Source of the DNA: Bacteroidales bacterium
GTDB taxonomy: Bacteria; Bacteroidota; Bacteroidia; Bacteroidales; UBA7960
Length of the DNA: 5,205 nucleotides
Assembly: GCA_003557805.1 (NCBI GenBank)
Contig: PWNY01000169.1
Location: 1 to 5,205, forward strand
Direction of reading: 5' to 3'
The position numbers and the translations under genes are program-made. The notes under the pieces are model-generated. The model was not told the DNA's origin, made no database searches, and saw nothing but the letters and a program-made list of their open reading frames with translations. Shown here one piece after another: positions 1 through 5,205 of the stretch; the stretch's first letter is position 1; the number at the start of each line of letters is the position of its first letter.

Positions 1-2
1 AT

Positions 3-1196
3 GTTACCGTTATTGAAGAAGAATCAGACCATGTTGACCCTGACCAGGAGTGCGATTTGGTAGGCATTAGCTGTATGCACGCCAATGCACCGCGAGCTTA
101 TGAGCTATGTGCAGAATTTCAAAAAAGAGGTAAAACGGTGGTTTTGGGCGGCGTGCATCCCTCTGTTCTTCCTGAGGAAGCCTTGCAGTATGCCGATAGC
201 GTGGTAGTTGGCGAAGCAGAAGGAGTTTGGGAAACCCTGCTTGATGATTTTCAGAACAATAGTCTTAAAAGAAAATATCACAACCCCAATCCCGATCTGC
301 AAAAATACGTGCCCAAGGATTTTAGCAAGGCCGTCAACAAAAGTAAATTCCACATCATCCCTGTAATGACCACCCGGGGGTGTCCCTACAACTGCGATTT
401 TTGTTGCGTAAGCAATCTTTACGGCAAGAAAATCAGGCATATTCCCATTGAAAATGTGGTCAGAGATATCCGTGAATCCAAAGCCAAAAGGTTTCTGTTT
501 CTGGATGATAATATCATTGGTCATAAAAAATATGCAAAAGAACTGTTTAAAGCCATTAAGCCCCTGAAGATCAAATGGGGCGGGCAGGCTTCATTGTCGC
601 TGCTGGTGGAAGACGATGAACTGCTGCAGCTGGCAGCCGAAAGTGGCTGTAAATCGCTTTTTGTTGGGATTGAGAGTGTTTCAGCAGAACAATTAAGAAC
701 TATGCGTAAGGGTGTTAAAGAGATTGCCAACCTGGAAAGCGCCCTGAAAAAAATCAAACAGAATAGGATCCTGATCCACGCATCCATGGTTTTTGGATTT
801 GACAACGATACCAAAGAAATCTTTGAAGAAACCTTAGAGTTTCTGCAAAAAAACAAAGCTAGCACAGCATCATTCAATGTATTAACCCCCTATCCGGGCA
901 CCAGGGTTTACGAGAACTTAAAGGAAGAAAACCGCCTTACAAGCACCAACTGGAAGTATTATGATCATAATACTGTCGTTTTTCAACCCAGGAACATGAC
1001 CCCTTACGAGCTGCAGATGGGTAAAATATATGCAAGAAAAAGGTTTTACAGTATTACCTCTGTAATGAAAAGAATGCAGGGCAATCTTTATAACCCTTTA
1101 ACCTACTTCTTGATGAATTACGGGCATATGAAGCAAGTAAGAGTAGAGGCCAGAAGAATAGACAGGATCAAATCAATATTATTTGAGGGTGTATAG
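3..1196 (+). CDS. B12-binding domain radical SAM protein, 5'-truncated by the window edge
   Basis: The frame is open from the first complete codon (base 3) to TAG at 1194-1196, giving 397 visible residues. The true start lies upstream; the TTG at 57 is only an internal codon. Visible residues 1-85 form the second half of a Rossmann-like cobalamin-binding domain, with VGISCMHANAPRAYE, LGGVHPSVLPEEAL and VVVGEAEGVWETLL in the family order. The radical SAM core follows at about 120-300. It has the CPYNCDFC cluster motif (Cys127, 131, 134) that should ligate a [4Fe-4S] centre and cleave S-adenosylmethionine, then FLFLDDN, GGQASL, VGIES and LTPYPGT. The tail (about 310-397) matches the usual C-terminal extension of these enzymes. 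Probably 50-70 N-terminal residues are missing. The family includes methylases and other lipid, cofactor or natural-product enzymes; the substrate cannot be told here. The family call is firm, the reaction unknown. Confidence 0.93.
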   Translation, partial: VTVIEEESDHVDPDQECDLVGISCMHANAPRAYELCAEFQKRGKTVVLGGVHPSVLPEEALQYADSVVVGEAEGVWETLLDDFQNNSLKRKYHNPNPDLQKYVPKDFSKAVNKSKFHIIPVMTTRGCPYNCDFCCVSNLYGKKIRHIPIENVVRDIRESKAKRFLFLDDNIIGHKKYAKELFKAIKPLKIKWGGQASLSLLVEDDELLQLAAESGCKSLFVGIESVSAEQLRTMRKGVKEIANLESALKKIKQNRILIHASMVFGFDNDTKEIFEETLEFLQKNKASTASFNVLTPYPGTRVYENLKEENRLTSTNWKYYDHNTVVFQPRNMTPYELQMGKIYARKRFYSITSVMKRMQGNLYNPLTYFLMNYGHMKQVRVEARRIDRIKSILFEGV

Positions 1197-1297
1197 ATAA
1201 TCATGCCCAAAAAGAAGAAGAACAGTACCCGGACCGCTGATTTTTCAGCTTTGTTCAGGCTGTTCCATTTTTTCTTAAATTTCTCTGATAAGTTCAT
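1118..1297 (-). CDS. Possible small membrane protein (59 aa), antisense to the radical SAM 3' end
   Basis: ATG at 1297-1295 opens a 59-codon frame ending in TAA at 1120-1118. Residues 1-20 are basic and amphipathic (MNLSEKFKKKWNSLNKAEKS). Then come a hydrophobic stretch at 21-34 (AVRVLFFFFLGMII), a short polar turn (YTPSNN) and a second hydrophobic stretch at 41-58. This reads like a small inner-membrane protein with two short helices, and the upstream bases are A-rich as at Bacteroidota starts. The last 79 nt overlap the radical SAM gene on the opposite strand, which is unusual and lowers confidence: the C-terminal part may be only a shadow of that gene. I recognise no family. The plus-strand frame 1203-1304 is the antisense partner of the same bases. 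The cheR-like gene is upstream on the same strand, 180 nt away. Confidence 0.35.
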   Translation of the reverse strand: MNLSEKFKKKWNSLNKAEKSAVRVLFFFFLGMIIYTPSNNIDLILSILLASTLTCFICP

Positions 1298-1370
1298 TTG
1301 TTGATTTTCAGGGTTTCCAGGATAATAAATAGCGGATAGTATTTTTTGTTAAACAGATAATGCCGCCTTT

Positions 1371-1386
1371 TTTCAGCCCGCTGAAA
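1371..1386. repeat. Inverted repeat between cheR-like gene and small ORF
   Basis: TTTCAGC, two bases, then GCTGAAA form a perfect 7+7 inverted repeat, which as RNA would be a 6-bp stem with a 4-base loop. It lies about 90 nt beyond the stop of the minus-strand cheR-like gene. In that direction it is followed by A residues and not by a U tract, so it is not a standard intrinsic terminator. In the plus direction the T run precedes the stem. It may stabilise a 3' end or be chance. The rest of 1298-1477 shows no coding signal I trust. Confidence 0.3.
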
Positions 1387-1477
1387 GATTTACTGTCTTC
1401 AACAGCACCCTCAGGTAACAAAAGTCATCAGCAATGCTTTTATAACCAACAAACAGGTGTTAAAGCTCAGGGAAATA

Positions 1478-2308
1478 TTATGAATTGGGGATACTTTTTA
1501 TATACATACAGAGTCCCCGGCTGTATGTTGTCATATGTGGCAGGTCTTCAAGTGGAAAAGGTTCGTGCTTTCCTGTGAGTATAATACCGCCCACGGTAAG
1601 CCTGCCGGTAATTTCCCTGAAAAGCTCCACCGCCTTCTCCCGCTTAAAATACATGCCGACCAGATTTTTACAAAACACCAGGTCAAAAGGCCCTTCCGGC
1701 ATCGCATGGCGAATATCCTGCCGAAGGAATGAAACCATATCACATATTCTGCGATCCAGGCAATAGAGCCCTTCCCTTTTACGGAATGATCGTTTTTTTA
1801 CCGGGAGGGGGACATCCTTGATGCAACCGCCTGTATAACAGGCTCTGGCAGCACGTTGCAACATGTGCTCATCAATATCTGTTGCAATAATCTCTATCCG
1901 TTGCCGGGGCACTTTTTCTGACATACGGTGATGCCAAACCAGTGCCAGGCTGTATGCTTCCTCTCCTGAAGCGCATCCGGCCGACCAGCAGCGCAAAGCA
2001 CGTTGTTCTTTATGTGCTTTTGTTGCCAGCACCGGCAACACTTCATCCCCAAGCACCTGCCATGACAGGTAATCCCTGAAAAACCTTGAAATGGTTATAC
2101 GGGTAAATGCATCCAGTGTATTCCATTCACCCGGATTATCCTCTATGTAATCGCGATATGCTGAAAAGCCTGACAAGTGTAACTCCCCAATGCGGGCCTG
2201 GATCCTTTTGCATACCTGCCTTCTGACTTTTTTGTATCCCTCCCGGCGAAGGCCCAGTCGTGGAAGTGCCCAGTGCAGAAAACGCTGACATTCGTTGGAG
2301 TTACTCAT
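1478..2308 (-). CDS. CheR-like SAM-dependent protein-glutamate methyltransferase
   Basis: This 276-residue protein has the length and domain order of CheR, the cytoplasmic enzyme that transfers methyl groups from S-adenosylmethionine to glutamates of chemoreceptors. Residues 1-75 are the helical CheR N-domain, ending in ITISRFFRD (71-79), which corresponds to the family's T-x-FFRD motif. The methyltransferase domain follows: WSAGCASGEEAYSLAL (108-123) is the SAM-binding glycine loop, ATDIDEHML (142-150) the acidic strand end, and FDLVFCKN (208-215) motif IV. GGIILTGKHE (240-249) replaces the common GG-x-L-x-x-GHSE. The region after FCKN has one extra residue before the Tyr-Phe pair (NLVGMYF versus NVxIYF). 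The ATG at 2308 is the only sensible start because an in-frame TGA lies about 24 nt upstream. No cheB, receptor or cheA gene is adjacent, so the target could be a non-chemotaxis sensor. Symbol withheld because orthology to cheR is not shown. Confidence 0.9.
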   Translation of the reverse strand: MSNSNECQRFLHWALPRLGLRREGYKKVRRQVCKRIQARIGELHLSGFSAYRDYIEDNPGEWNTLDAFTRITISRFFRDYLSWQVLGDEVLPVLATKAHKEQRALRCWSAGCASGEEAYSLALVWHHRMSEKVPRQRIEIIATDIDEHMLQRAARACYTGGCIKDVPLPVKKRSFRKREGLYCLDRRICDMVSFLRQDIRHAMPEGPFDLVFCKNLVGMYFKREKAVELFREITGRLTVGGIILTGKHEPFPLEDLPHMTTYSRGLCMYIKSIPNS

Positions 2309-2602
2309 CCTGTGGCCCCTGTTTTGTGTTCAGCAAACAACATTTGATAAGCCTGATACAACATGGCTGAAACAATTGTTAAAACTACAAATAATCAATG
2401 GAAACAGGCGCTTTTTCCATGACCTATACCAGGGATAAAAAGTAAGTTTCCGGTATTAACTTCCAAGCCAAGATCATGAACAACTCCAGGCTTTGAAAGC
2501 ATAAACTGTCTCGCAGCTCTCCGGTGCTTTTTGTTTCCAATACCCGGATACTCAAAATATTGTATATATTCGTAAACAGTGTTTTATATAAATCCTCGCT
2601 TG
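2309..2602. other. Divergent intergenic region between cheR-like and epimerase genes
   Basis: About 290 bp separate the divergent starts, so promoters for both directions should lie here. Visible elements are a perfect 10-bp palindrome at 2371-2380 and an AT-rich stretch at 2553-2570. TATATTCG at 2565-2572 is one base off the Bacteroidota -7 box (TAnnTTTG), about 30 nt before the likely epimerase ATG; the nearest upstream TTTG (2530-2533) is too far for normal spacing, so no promoter is claimed. The minus strand has a 62-codon stop-free run (2583-2398, stop TGA at 2397-2395), but its first ATG is at 2502 and leaves only 35 residues. I recognise no family in it. Confidence 0.6.
2371..2380. promoter_or_regulatory. 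Perfect 10-bp palindrome AACAATTGTT, possible operator
   Basis: AACAATTGTT is fully self-complementary and sits 62 nt upstream of the cheR-like start in an otherwise non-coding stretch. A dimeric regulator could bind such a site, but a single AT-rich palindrome of this size can easily arise by chance and no regulator gene is nearby. Confidence 0.15.
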
Positions 2603-3709
2603 ATGCTTATTAAAGAGATCAGAGTTTATCAGTCGCCTGTTCCGCTCAAAAAGGCCTTTTTCATTTCATTGGGGCGCATTGACCACGCCAATAATATACT
2701 TGTAAAAATTTACACCGACAACGGACTTATTGGCTTTGGAGAGTGCAGCCCCTTTATGACAATCAATGGCGAAACCATGGAAAGTGCCTTCGAAGTGGCA
2801 CGCTACATTGCACCCCTGCTAATCGGCCGTGACCCTGAAAACATAGAAGACTGCGTGGCAGTTATGGACAGGCTGATTTACGGAAATACAGGCATAAAGA
2901 GTGCTTTTGACATTGCCCTGCATGACCTGGCATCGCAGGCAGCGGGTCTGCCATTGTATAAATACCTTGGTGGCAAACAGGACAAGCAAATATTCACGGA
3001 TTATTCGGTGAGTATTGGCGAACCGCAGCAAATGGCAAGTGACGCAATGGATATTGTTGAAAGGGGGTTCCGTATTGTGAAGGTAAAGCTGGGGAATTCA
3101 GGGAAGCTGGATGTTGAACGCATCAAAAGCATAAGGGCGGCCATTGGCCAGGACATTGCTGTCAGGGTAGATGCAAACCAGGGCTGGACTGTGGACGAAG
3201 CCATTGAAACCCTCAACGCCCTGGCCCCATTTGATATACAATATTGTGAAGAACCCATTCCCCGGTGGGCTTTCACCGAGCTTGGCAAAGTCAGGGCCCG
3301 CAGCCCGGTACCCATCATGGCTGATGAATCCTGCACAGATCACCATGATGCAAAACGCCTGATCGACATGCAAGCCTGCGACATGTTTAACCTTAAAATG
3401 GGTAAGTCAAGCGGACTGTTCAAGGCATTAAAGATCATCACGCTGGCCGAGAAGCATAATATACCCATGCAAATCGGGGGATTCCTGGAGTCCCGGGTGG
3501 CATTCACAGCCTGCGCCCACCTGGCATTTAAAAGCAGCCTTATAAGGTATTTTGATTTTGATTCACCGCTTATGGCGGCATTTGACCCGGTTGAAGGCGG
3601 TTTAACCTATCACGAGAACGGACTGGTGAAAATTACTGATAACCCCGGCTTAGGGGTGAGCGTTCCGGATAGTTATCTGGATGGCCTTAAAAACTTTGCA
3701 GTATATTAG
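2603..3709 (+). CDS. Dipeptide epimerase (enolase superfamily, MLE subgroup)
   Basis: A cytoplasmic Mg-dependent enzyme predicted to invert the alpha carbon of one residue in a dipeptide; the best-known members interconvert L-Ala-D-Glu and L-Ala-L-Glu during murein peptide recycling. Counting from the ATG at 2603 (368 aa), the capping domain is about residues 1-125 and the TIM barrel about 130-355. All catalytic parts are visible: KVK with Lys162, metal ligands Asp190 (VDANQGW), Glu216 (CEEP) and Asp241 (ADES), and the opposite lysine Lys265 (NLK). The DxD pair Asp318/Asp320 (YFDFDSP), which holds the dipeptide amino group, marks dipeptide epimerases within the superfamily. Position 24 is Gly where the Bacillus Ala-Glu epimerase has its glutamate-binding Arg24, so the substrate may not be Ala-Glu. 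A GTG at 2579 would add eight residues with no family counterpart, so ATG 2603 is preferred. The closest resemblance I can recall is to the Bacteroides/Cytophaga-type epimerases. The next gene starts 55 nt downstream. Confidence 0.93.
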   Translation: MLIKEIRVYQSPVPLKKAFFISLGRIDHANNILVKIYTDNGLIGFGECSPFMTINGETMESAFEVARYIAPLLIGRDPENIEDCVAVMDRLIYGNTGIKSAFDIALHDLASQAAGLPLYKYLGGKQDKQIFTDYSVSIGEPQQMASDAMDIVERGFRIVKVKLGNSGKLDVERIKSIRAAIGQDIAVRVDANQGWTVDEAIETLNALAPFDIQYCEEPIPRWAFTELGKVRARSPVPIMADESCTDHHDAKRLIDMQACDMFNLKMGKSSGLFKALKIITLAEKHNIPMQIGGFLESRVAFTACAHLAFKSSLIRYFDFDSPLMAAFDPVEGGLTYHENGLVKITDNPGLGVSVPDSYLDGLKNFAVY

Positions 3710-3764
3710 CAGCCGGTAACAGCCCGGAATAAAAACAACACAATCTAAACAACACTCAAGTCCC

Positions 3765-4535
3765 GTGAAAGAACCCTTTTTTATTATCGTTTTGTCGATT
3801 ACAGCCTTACTAGCTGTTTCATGTACCTTTGACAGAGAGCAACAATCAGGGGAAGCCATGACCGGTAGAAACCAGGAAGATATTAAATATGGAGACCCGC
3901 TAACCGATATTGACGGCAACACTTACCGCACGGTTATCATCGGTGAGCAGCAGTGGATGGCCGAAAACCTTAAAACCACAACCTATAGCAACGGTGACCC
4001 CATATATTATCCCGGCGATAACGGCACTGCCTGGAGCGAAAACACCATTGGGGCCTACGCATGGTACGGCAATGATCCGGCAAATGGCGAAAGCTATGGT
4101 GCATTGTACAACTGGTACGCGACAACCAATCCCGGCGGCTTATGCCCGGCCGGCTGGCGTGTTCCCGATCATGAAGACTGGCTTTACCTGACCAGGTATG
4201 CAGGGGAGCAAATGGGCAACAAGCTCAAATCGCGCCGTCAGGTTGGCTCTCCCTTTGGCGGGGAATATGATACTATGGAGCATCCGCGCTGGGAAACCTT
4301 TTCAACGAATTATGGCACGGATCATTTTGGTTTCAGTGCGCTTCCGGGAGGTAACCGTCATGCCAGCGGCACCTTCGTAACCATGGGGGCCAATGCCCTT
4401 TTCTGGTCTTCTTCTGAAATATCCAAAACCGCTGGCTATGGATGGTATATCTACCATGGCTATTATGGCGTTGACAGGGGTTATGGTGACAAGGGTGCAG
4501 GTTTTAGTGTGCGCTGTATCAGGGAAACAAATTAA
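3765..4535 (+). CDS. FISUMP-domain lipoprotein (Fib_succ_major family)
   Basis: This 256-residue protein begins with a lipoprotein signal: Lys2, a hydrophobic core (FFIIVLSITALL) and the lipobox AVSC with Cys20. It should be lipidated and sit in the outer or inner membrane facing outward. The GTG start at 3765 is chosen because it gives exactly this signal and no ATG fits. After a short polar linker (21-45) comes one complete FISUMP domain: DIDGNTYRTVIIGEQQWMAE (48-67) with NLK following, YGALYNWYA (111-119), LCPAGWRVPDHEDW (126-139), GFSALPGGNRH (189-199), FWSSSE (213-218) and GAGFSVRCIRE (244-254). Cys127 and Cys251 could form a disulfide. The family is widespread in Fibrobacter and Bacteroidota, often as surface proteins, and has no assigned activity; the fold is thought to resemble formylglycine-generating/lectin-like domains. 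It lies between the epimerase and the DJ-1 gene, whose start is 3 nt after this stop. Confidence 0.93.
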   Translation: MKEPFFIIVLSITALLAVSCTFDREQQSGEAMTGRNQEDIKYGDPLTDIDGNTYRTVIIGEQQWMAENLKTTTYSNGDPIYYPGDNGTAWSENTIGAYAWYGNDPANGESYGALYNWYATTNPGGLCPAGWRVPDHEDWLYLTRYAGEQMGNKLKSRRQVGSPFGGEYDTMEHPRWETFSTNYGTDHFGFSALPGGNRHASGTFVTMGANALFWSSSEISKTAGYGWYIYHGYYGVDRGYGDKGAGFSVRCIRETN

Positions 4536-4538
4536 ATA

Positions 4539-5093
4539 ATGAAGAAGGTTGGAATATTGTTGTTTGATGATGTTGAACTGCTCGACTTTGCGGGGCCTTA
4601 TGAAGTGTTTGGCGTTGCGGATGAGCTAAATAACCACTCGCTATTTGATGTGTTTACCATTTCAGAGAGCGGCAGGGAGATCCGGACTGTTCACGGGCTG
4701 TTGGTCCGGCCTGCATATTCAACACAGAACTCACCCCGTATTGATATACTGGTGATACCCGGAGGTGATGGCACCAGGGCGGTCACCAGGAACCAGGCTT
4801 TGCTTGGGTGGATCCGGGAAACGTACAACCAGGCGGAGATCACCTGCAGTGTTTGCTCTGGGGCACGGATACCTGCAGTACTGGGTTTGCTTGACAATCA
4901 GGAGTTTACTACACACCATGCCGTAGTTGATGATGTGCTTGCCATTGCACCCAAAAGCATATACAGAAAAAAGAGGCGTTTTGTTGACAATGGCAGGCTG
5001 ATGACAGCTGCAGGGATCAGTGCAGGTATAGACCTTTCACTTTACATAGTTGAAAAACTTCATGGTACTAGTGTCATGTCAACCATGAATTGA
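4539..5093 (+). CDS. DJ-1/PfpI family protein, 3' end apparently lost to an IS
   Basis: This 184-residue frame begins three bases after the FISUMP stop, close enough for translational coupling. The start MKKVGILLFDDVELLDFAGP is the classic opening of the isonitrile-hydratase-like branch of the DJ-1/PfpI (class I glutamine amidotransferase-like) family. Asp16, PYEVF (20-24), VIPGG (72-76), the nucleophile elbow SVCSG with Cys106, TTHH (124-127) and TAAGISAGIDLSL (156-168) all follow in order. Cys106 is the expected catalytic residue; the neighbour is Ser107 where isonitrile hydratase has Thr. Family match stops at about VEKLHG (171-176). The last eight residues (TSVMSTMN) resemble nothing in the family, where a further 15-30 residues including a MEY-like motif are usual. 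Since IS630-type sequence starts here on the other strand, the true 3' end was probably displaced. The protein may still fold. Substrate unknown. Confidence 0.88.
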   Translation: MKKVGILLFDDVELLDFAGPYEVFGVADELNNHSLFDVFTISESGREIRTVHGLLVRPAYSTQNSPRIDILVIPGGDGTRAVTRNQALLGWIRETYNQAEITCSVCSGARIPAVLGLLDNQEFTTHHAVVDDVLAIAPKSIYRKKRRFVDNGRLMTAAGISAGIDLSLYIVEKLHGTSVMSTMN

Positions 5094-5205
5094 CGGATAA
5101 GGGCTGTGCAGTTTTCCCTTGCATCATCAGTGGTAAGTTGCCATTTAATCTTCGCATTCTTGTTGTTTCTGTGGTTTTGCCATGCCCTTACCTCTGATTT
5201 GACCA
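5060..5205 (-). CDS. IS630-family transposase, C-terminal fragment with probable frameshift
   Basis: The frame enters from the right edge and ends at TGA 5062-5060 after 47 visible residues. The stretch SEVRAWQNHRNN, then KIKWQLTTDDAR (down to about 5117), matches the C-terminal signature of IS630 DDE transposases (EVAAWExxRN...WxFTTADAR). After DDAR the family normally continues with an IKLKRLYPSI-like tail. In this frame that is missing, but in the frame one nucleotide back the bases 5117-5079 read GKLHSPYPSIHG and then a stop, matching in both spacing and YPSI. A 1-nt deletion in the GGG or AAAA run (5118-5112) explains this. The shifted frame runs past the likely IS end into DJ-1 gene sequence. 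Only the tail is visible, so whether the enzyme is otherwise intact, with its DDE residues, is unknown. Confidence 0.72.
   Translation of the reverse strand, partial: VKSEVRAWQNHRNNKNAKIKWQLTTDDARENCTALIRQFMVDMTLVP
5071..5205 (-). mobile_element. End of an IS630-family insertion sequence, continuing past the window
   Basis: The transposase tail on the minus strand and the abrupt loss of DJ-1 family match place an element boundary between about 5066 and 5072. CTAG at 5068-5071 lies in that interval; IS630 prefers CTAG and duplicates the central TA, so the element most simply begins at 5071. The reconstructed transposase stop (5081-5079) would then sit 8 nt inside the end, as fits a compact IS. 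The other end, its inverted repeat and the second TA copy are outside the window, so the exact boundary is inferred. Confidence 0.6.
5078..5094. repeat. Short inverted repeat near the IS end
   Basis: GTCAA, seven bases, TTGAC form a perfect 5+5 inverted repeat just inside the proposed element boundary and spanning the reconstructed transposase stop. It may belong to the terminal transposase-binding region or be chance; the matching opposite end of the element is not visible. Confidence 0.25.

Noticed and set aside
1236..1249. GCTGA-tttt-TCAGC hairpin followed by a few T bases, as a terminator for the radical SAM gene
   Set aside because: The 5-bp stem is weak and is followed by TTTGTTC, not a real U tract.
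1203..1304. 33-residue plus-strand ORF starting just after the radical SAM stop (MPKKKKNS...), considered as a possible peptide substrate
   Set aside because: It is the antisense shadow of the better 59-residue minus-strand frame. No leader/core pattern or start signal supports a precursor peptide.
1360..1578. 72-residue plus-strand ORF (MPPFFSPLKD...)
   Set aside because: Its 3' half is antisense to the cheR-like gene and its sequence has no family resemblance or sensible domain. The 5' part covers the hairpin region.
2405..2436. PGIGHGKS in the minus-strand intergenic frame as a possible Walker A motif
   Set aside because: The glycine required five positions before the GK pair is absent (it is Pro), and there is no surrounding P-loop domain.
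2565..2572. TATATTCG as a Bacteroidota -7 promoter box for the epimerase gene
   Set aside because: One mismatch to TAnnTTTG and no TTTG at the proper spacing upstream; not enough to annotate as a promoter.
3001..3373. Long antisense ORFs inside the epimerase gene (minus strand)
   Set aside because: They mirror the codon pattern of a clearly real gene and show no family features.
3910..4380. Alternate-frame plus-strand ORFs within the FISUMP gene
   Set aside because: Shadow frames of a gene whose own frame contains every conserved FISUMP motif.

Overview
The window looks like a piece of a Bacteroidota chromosome. The reasons are the FISUMP-type lipoprotein, a dipeptide epimerase of the kind found in Bacteroides and Cytophaga relatives, a B12-binding radical SAM enzyme of a sort common in that phylum, and starts that lack clear Shine-Dalgarno sequences but have A-rich leaders. 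This is inference from protein families and translation-start style; no rRNA or other marker gene is present.

Layout from left to right: (i) the 3' part of a B12-binding radical SAM gene (+, open at the left edge, ending at 1196). (ii) A possible 59-residue membrane protein on the minus strand (1297-1118) whose 3' end lies antisense to the radical SAM gene. (iii) A stand-alone CheR-like methyltransferase (minus, 2308-1478). (iv) A divergent intergenic region of about 290 bp. (v) A plus-strand cluster of three genes: dipeptide epimerase (2603-3709), FISUMP lipoprotein (3765-4535) and DJ-1/PfpI-family protein (4539-5093). The gaps are 55 and 3 nt, so the last two at least are probably cotranscribed. 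(vi) The end of an IS630-family insertion sequence entering from the right edge, transposase on the minus strand.

The most informative structure is at the right edge. The DJ-1/PfpI reading frame follows its family up to about residue 176, then ends after eight unrelated residues exactly where IS630-type transposase sequence begins on the other strand. A CTAG tetranucleotide, the known preferred target of the founding element IS630, lies at the join. The gene therefore seems to have lost its 3' end to an insertion. The transposase itself appears to carry a 1-nt deletion near its C-terminus: the expected family ending is present, but in another frame.

The cluster pairs a cytoplasmic enzyme that would act on dipeptides with a probable surface or periplasmic lipoprotein and a small DJ-1-fold enzyme. 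No shared pathway can be shown from the sequence. I found no CRISPR array, no tRNA or rRNA gene, and no convincing undescribed multi-gene system.
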